Source of the DNA: Dyella ginsengisoli LA-4
GTDB lineage: Bacteria > Pseudomonadota > Gammaproteobacteria > Xanthomonadales > Rhodanobacteraceae
Direction: 5' to 3'
Assembly: GCF_000334915.1 (NCBI RefSeq)
Contig: NZ_AMSF01000095.1
Location: forward strand, 93,514-157,513
Length of the DNA stretch: 64,000 nt
In this document: positions 63,007 to 64,000 of the stretch, in pieces
Layout: each line of letters starts with the position of its first letter
Numbering within the stretch: position 1 is the stretch's first letter
Notes under the pieces: generated by a model
Told to the model about the DNA's origin: nothing
Seen by the model: the letters and a program-made list of their open reading frames with translations, nothing else
Databases searched by the model: none
Translations under genes and position numbers: made by a program

Positions 63007-64000
63007 TCAGAACTTGTACGTCAGACCCATGTAGACGATGCGGCCGGCGTACCCGTTGGAGTAGAAACGGGCCTTGGTGTCGTTGCCCAGATGCGAGCGC
63101 GACTCCTCCTTCGTCAGGTTGAGTACCGAAGCGGACGCGCTGAGCGCCTTGGTGATGTTGTACGCCGCATTGAGGTCGATCTGCTGGTATGGCTCCTCAT
63201 AGACGTTGAGGCCGTTGACCAGGCCATCGACCACCTGGCCACGCCGGTTGTAGGAGGCTCGCGCCAGGAACCGGGCGGTTTCGTAGAACACGGTGAAGTT
63301 GGCCTGGTTCTTGGCACTGCCGACCAGCGGCGACTTGCCGATCGCGGTGCCGTCGCCGAGGGTGATGGCCGCCTCGTTGGTCTTGTTGTAGGTGTAGTTG
63401 ACCTGGAATCCCAGACCGAAATCGAGCGTGTGCTGCGCGTACAGTTCGACGCCTTCGGACACACCGTTGCGGCCGCCGGCGGTGGTCGAGTAGTTCTGCA
63501 CGGTCACCTTCTGGCCGCCGACATCCATCGACACGTCCTGCACCACCGGCACCGAGAAGTTGCTGACGTTCTTGCGGAACAGGTCGGCGCCGAGCACGGA
63601 ACCGGGATGGAAATACCACTCCAGTCCCAGGTCGTACTGGGTGGCCTTGTACGGCTGCAGGTTCTTGTTGCTGCCTGCGCCGTACCAGCCCACCTCGTCG
63701 CCGCCACCGATCAGGCGACGGTCGTTGACGTATTCCTGGCTGTAGTACTGCAGGCCGCCGGGGGCAGCGATGTCGCTGTAGCTCGGACGCGAAATCACCT
63801 TGGACGCGGCACCGCGCAGCAGCAGGCTGTCGGTCAGGTCGTAGGCGATGTTGAAGCTCGGCAGGACGTCGGTGTAGGTGCGGTCGAGCGAGCTGACCAC
63901 GAACGAGGAAATGTGGCCTGTGGCCGGATTGGTCTGGCTGTCCGGCAGCGTCGTGAAACCGCTGACGCAGCCGGAGCCGGCGGGGGCACCCCCCGCCCGC
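63007..64000 (-). CDS. TonB-dependent receptor, C-terminal part
   Basis: The frame is open from the stop at 63007 to the window edge (at least 330 codons), so the N-terminal plug and signal peptide are outside. Barrel strands with alternating aromatic residues end in M-G-L-T-Y-K-F, the aromatic end recognised by BamA. Visible segments include D-V-L-P-S-F-N-I-A-Y-D-L, L-R-G-A-A-S-K-V and N-I-T-K-A-L-S-A-S-A-S-V-L-N. It probably forms an operon with the halogenase. Confidence 0.88.
   Translation of the reverse strand, partial: RAGGAPAGSGCVSGFTTLPDSQTNPATGHISSFVVSSLDRTYTDVLPSFNIAYDLTDSLLLRGAASKVISRPSYSDIAAPGGLQYYSQEYVNDRRLIGGGDEVGWYGAGSNKNLQPYKATQYDLGLEWYFHPGSVLGADLFRKNVSNFSVPVVQDVSMDVGGQKVTVQNYSTTAGGRNGVSEGVELYAQHTLDFGLGFQVNYTYNKTNEAAITLGDGTAIGKSPLVGSAKNQANFTVFYETARFLARASYNRRGQVVDGLVNGLNVYEEPYQQIDLNAAYNITKALSASASVLNLTKEESRSHLGNDTKARFYSNGYAGRIVYMGLTYKF

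Overview
The window is about 64 kb of a high-GC gammaproteobacterial chromosome. It most resembles Xanthomonadales, and within that order Rhodanobacteraceae (Rhodanobacter/Dyella/Luteibacter-like). The pointers are: large TonB-dependent receptors of the xanthomonad/caulobacter type, one beside a flavin-dependent tryptophan halogenase; periplasmic two-component-propeller sensor proteins; a metX-metB-hom operon behind a SAM-I riboswitch; GAGTGAG-type inverted repeats and a REP pair; and a protein with a C-terminal XVIPCD, the recruitment signal for the bacteria-killing type IV secretion system of Xanthomonadales. No rRNA, tRNA, CRISPR array, insertion sequence or integrase gene was seen.

Region by region. 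0-8 kb: glutaminase (5' end outside the window), an unrecognised lipoprotein, threonine aldolase, PsiE, and the LPS-export permease genes lptF-lptG divergent from pepA-holC. A MITE-like inverted repeat fills the whole pepA-holC gap. 8-15.5 kb: two tandem paralogous hybrid histidine kinases with periplasmic propellers. 15.5-22.6 kb: a DUF697 GTPase, a TraB/GumN-XRE-membrane protein cluster with a probable XRE operator, a YceI-cytochrome b561-YceI set and a second DUF697 GTPase. 22.6-26.2 kb: an accessory stretch of small orphan genes (DUF7668-like, GNAT, DUF1737, membrane proteins). 26.3-28.4 kb: a BlaI/BlaR1-type regulator pair with a clear operator and promoter. 28.4-37.6 kb: amidohydrolase, AraC regulator with EamA transporter, glutaredoxin-like protein, sdaA, a 136-bp tandem repeat that copies the sdaA 3' end, and a propeller-GGDEF protein. 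37.7-41.5 kb: amino-acid permease, a third YceI, and a DHA2-type MFS pump. 41.5-45.3 kb: the methionine operon (metX, metB, hom) with a promoter, MetJ-like met boxes and a SAM-I riboswitch. 45.4-47.8 kb: a 2OG-Fe(II) oxygenase, DUF1304 protein and fatty-acid desaturase.

48.4-54.6 kb is the most interesting part. A stand-alone EF-G gene of the mtEFG1/spdEFG1-like type is followed by a cassette. The cassette holds a putative immunity gene, a truncated effector remnant, a second paralogous immunity gene and an intact 735-residue XVIPCD effector. It ends in a decayed second copy of the EF-G gene's 3' end, so the cassette appears to have entered there. The effector N-terminus carries motifs that look like ADP-ribosyl cyclase (CD38/Aplysia cyclase), which suggests an NAD-consuming antibacterial toxin; this is inference.

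54.7-64 kb: a TonB receptor with an M20 peptidase, a small exported protein, release factor 3 (prfC), a tryptophan halogenase and the C-terminal part of another TonB receptor that runs off the window.
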